DNA from: Massilia eurypsychrophila | GTDB taxonomy: Bacteria; Pseudomonadota; Gammaproteobacteria; Burkholderiales; Burkholderiaceae_D | Direction of reading: 5' to 3' | Assembly: GCF_002760655.1 (NCBI RefSeq) | Contig: NZ_PDOC01000030.1 | Location: forward strand, 1-48,566 | Length of the DNA: 48,566 nucleotides | Part shown: positions 47,442 through 48,566 of the stretch, in pieces | Layout of the letters: every line of letters starts with the position of its first letter | How positions within the stretch are numbered: position 1 is the first letter of the stretch | Notes under the pieces: model-generated | Told to the model about the DNA's origin: nothing | The model's input: the letters and a program-made list of their open reading frames with translations, nothing else | Databases searched by the model: none | Position numbers and translations under genes: made by a program

Positions 47442-47504
47442 AAACGCGGCTTCCCATTATAGGCTCATCGGCCTACAGTAGTATCTTTTCCAGCAGGAGC
47501 AGAC

Positions 47505-48008
47505 ATGACCTACCCACGCAACTTTTCCCACATCGGCATTACCGTCACGGACCTGGACGCCGCCGTGAAGTTCTATTCGGAAGTGCTCGGCTGGTACGTG
47601 ATCATGCCGCCGACCACCATCAAGGAAGACGCGTCGGCGATCGGCGTGATGTGCACCGACGTCTTCGGGCCGGCATGGAATTCGTTTCGCATCGCCCACA
47701 TGTCGACGGGCGACCGCGTCGGTGTCGAGATGTTCGAGTTTGCCAACGGCGAGCGGCGCGAAAACAACTTCGAGTTCTGGAAGACGGGCGTGTTCCACTT
47801 CTGCGTGCAGGACCCCGACGTCGAAGCACTGGCCGCGCGCATCGTCGCCGCCGGCGGCAAGCAGCGCATGCCGGTGCGCTACTACTACCCGGGCGAAAAG
47901 CCATACCGCATGGTCTACATGGAAGACCCGTTCGGCAACATCCTCGAAATTTACAGCCACAGCTACGAGCTGACGTACGGCGCCGGCGCCTACCAGGCGG
48001 CCGCCTAA
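47505..48008 (+). CDS. VOC superfamily dioxygenase/glyoxalase-like protein
   Basis: 167 residues; AGGAG five bases before the ATG at 47505 fixes the start. A single VOC fold with the typical N-terminal FSHIGITVTDLDAAVKFYSEVLGW, a central FHFCVQDPDVEALAARIVAAGG and C-terminal MVYMEDPFGNILEIYSHSYE. The His in SHIGITV and the Glu in NILEIY are at the usual metal-ligand positions. The substrate is unknown; relatives include glyoxalase I, extradiol dioxygenases and antibiotic-binding proteins. It is divergent from the LysR gene and ends just before a long hairpin. Confidence 0.9.
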   Translation: MTYPRNFSHIGITVTDLDAAVKFYSEVLGWYVIMPPTTIKEDASAIGVMCTDVFGPAWNSFRIAHMSTGDRVGVEMFEFANGERRENNFEFWKTGVFHFCVQDPDVEALAARIVAAGGKQRMPVRYYYPGEKPYRMVYMEDPFGNILEIYSHSYELTYGAGAYQAAA

Positions 48009-48022
48009 GCCACGGGGCTCAG

Positions 48023-48076
48023 GGGGCGATGCCCTGCGCGCGGCGGGCAAAGCCGCTGCGCGCAGGGCATCGCCCC
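48023..48076. terminator. Long perfect hairpin after the VOC gene
   Basis: GGGGCGATGCCCTGCGCGC (48023-48041) pairs without mismatch with GCGCGCAGGGCATCGCCCC (48058-48076) around a 16-base loop that can itself pair in part. It starts 14 bases after the VOC stop codon. No T-tract follows, so it may be a transcript-stabilising or Rho-assisted 3' hairpin, or a dispersed palindromic element rather than a classic terminator. Confidence 0.6.
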
Positions 48077-48142
48077 GCACCCTGGCTGAGCCTGCCCGTC
48101 GAGATCAGACCACGCCGGTGGTGCGCCCGTTTGAACAATCGC

Positions 48143-48566
48143 ATGCCGGTGTGGTGCCGCGGCCGCAGAATGCAGGCATACGCAGGTCCGAACGGCCGCG
48201 GCCTGCCGTACTCCGACACGTGGATGACCGCCAGCGACGTCGGCAGCGGCGCCTTGCTCGTGCTGTTCGGCCTGCTGTCGCTGTCGCGCGACGCCGGCTG
48301 GGCGCGCTGGGCGGCGGCGACGACCGGGTTGTGGCTGCTGTTCGCGCCGCTGCTGTTCTGGACCGGCAGCGCCGCCGCCTATGCCAACGATCGCGCGGGC
48401 CGCCAAGCATTGCCTCCAGAGCTGCCACGTGTTGAGCAGCGCCACGAACCCGAATCCTGCCAGTGCGGCCAATGCGGCAAGGACCTGGTCAAGATTGGCG
48501 AAGACATCAGCGAACAACTGGATGTGGAACCGGCGCGCTTCTTCGTGCACCGCCACATCCGCCCGC
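48143..48566 (+). pseudogene. Chimeric open frame: SPW-repeat protein fragment joined to an IS66 transposase fragment, running off the window
   Basis: One uninterrupted forward frame. From the ATG at 48143 (or 48170) it encodes YAGPNGRGLPYSDTWMTASD and then two membrane helices (GALLVLFGLLSLSRDAGWAR; WLLFAPLLFWTGSAAAYAND), matching SPW-repeat membrane proteins. It then switches, at about base 48390, to GRQALPPELPRVEQRHEPES, CQCGQCGKDLVKIGEDISEQ and LDVEPARFFVHRHIRP, the zinc-finger region of IS66 TnpC. No IS66 terminal inverted repeat is seen at the junction, so this looks like a recombination or deletion product rather than a simple insertion. The 3' end is outside the window. Confidence 0.7.

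Overview
The window is GC-rich, densely coded bacterial DNA, most likely chromosome from a betaproteobacterium of the Oxalobacteraceae (Massilia/Duganella/Telluria-like). That placement is inferred from the gene content: large hybrid histidine kinases, many GGDEF proteins, a PEP-CTERM protein, RhlE and a dispersed GGGTCTGACCC palindrome. No rRNA or tRNA gene and no CRISPR array was seen.

Layout. (1) 1-2330: the 5' end of a group II intron sits directly behind the terminator of an rhlE-type RNA helicase, followed by a repeat-bearing intergenic region. (2) 2.3-14.7 kb: a beta-propeller diguanylate cyclase, an orphan anti-sigma-like protein, a LON-domain protein, a small cupredoxin-like membrane protein, a GAF histidine kinase, PhnB-type VOC protein, topoisomerase IB, M28 peptidase, PEP-CTERM CHRD protein, DUF488 and NnrU proteins, and two small coiled-coil membrane proteins. 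(3) 14.7-15.6 kb: a decay zone with a haloperoxidase remnant and a toxin-antitoxin pair whose toxin is broken. (4) 15.6-20.7 kb: an MFS exporter divergent from a LysR regulator, and an AlgI/AlgX-like polysaccharide O-acetylation pair.

(5) 21.1-40.0 kb: a continuous signalling island. The rightward part holds an RsbQ-like hydrolase translationally coupled to a protein that has only PAS domains, then a periplasmic binding protein, a hybrid histidine kinase with HPT domain, and a REC-GGEEF diguanylate cyclase. The leftward part holds a REC-PAS-PAS-GGDEF-EAL protein, a 1526-residue MASE1-CHASE hybrid kinase, and a second binding protein plus sensor kinase pair. Neither binding protein has an ABC permease or ATPase beside it, so both look like extracytoplasmic ligand sensors feeding kinases. 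All three GGDEF proteins in the window keep the active-site motif and the RxxD inhibitory site, so the region looks built to convert external signals into c-di-GMP.

(6) 40.1-41.7 kb: a second scar, with a decayed copy of an ABC-2 permease tail and an in-frame MmgE/PrpD-SDR chimera. (7) 41.7-48.0 kb: a TolC, HlyD, ABC-2 permease, ABC-2 permease exporter operon with no ATPase gene, a LysR regulator, and a divergent VOC protein behind a putative LysR operator. (8) The right edge is an open reading frame joining an SPW-repeat protein fragment to an IS66 transposase fragment.
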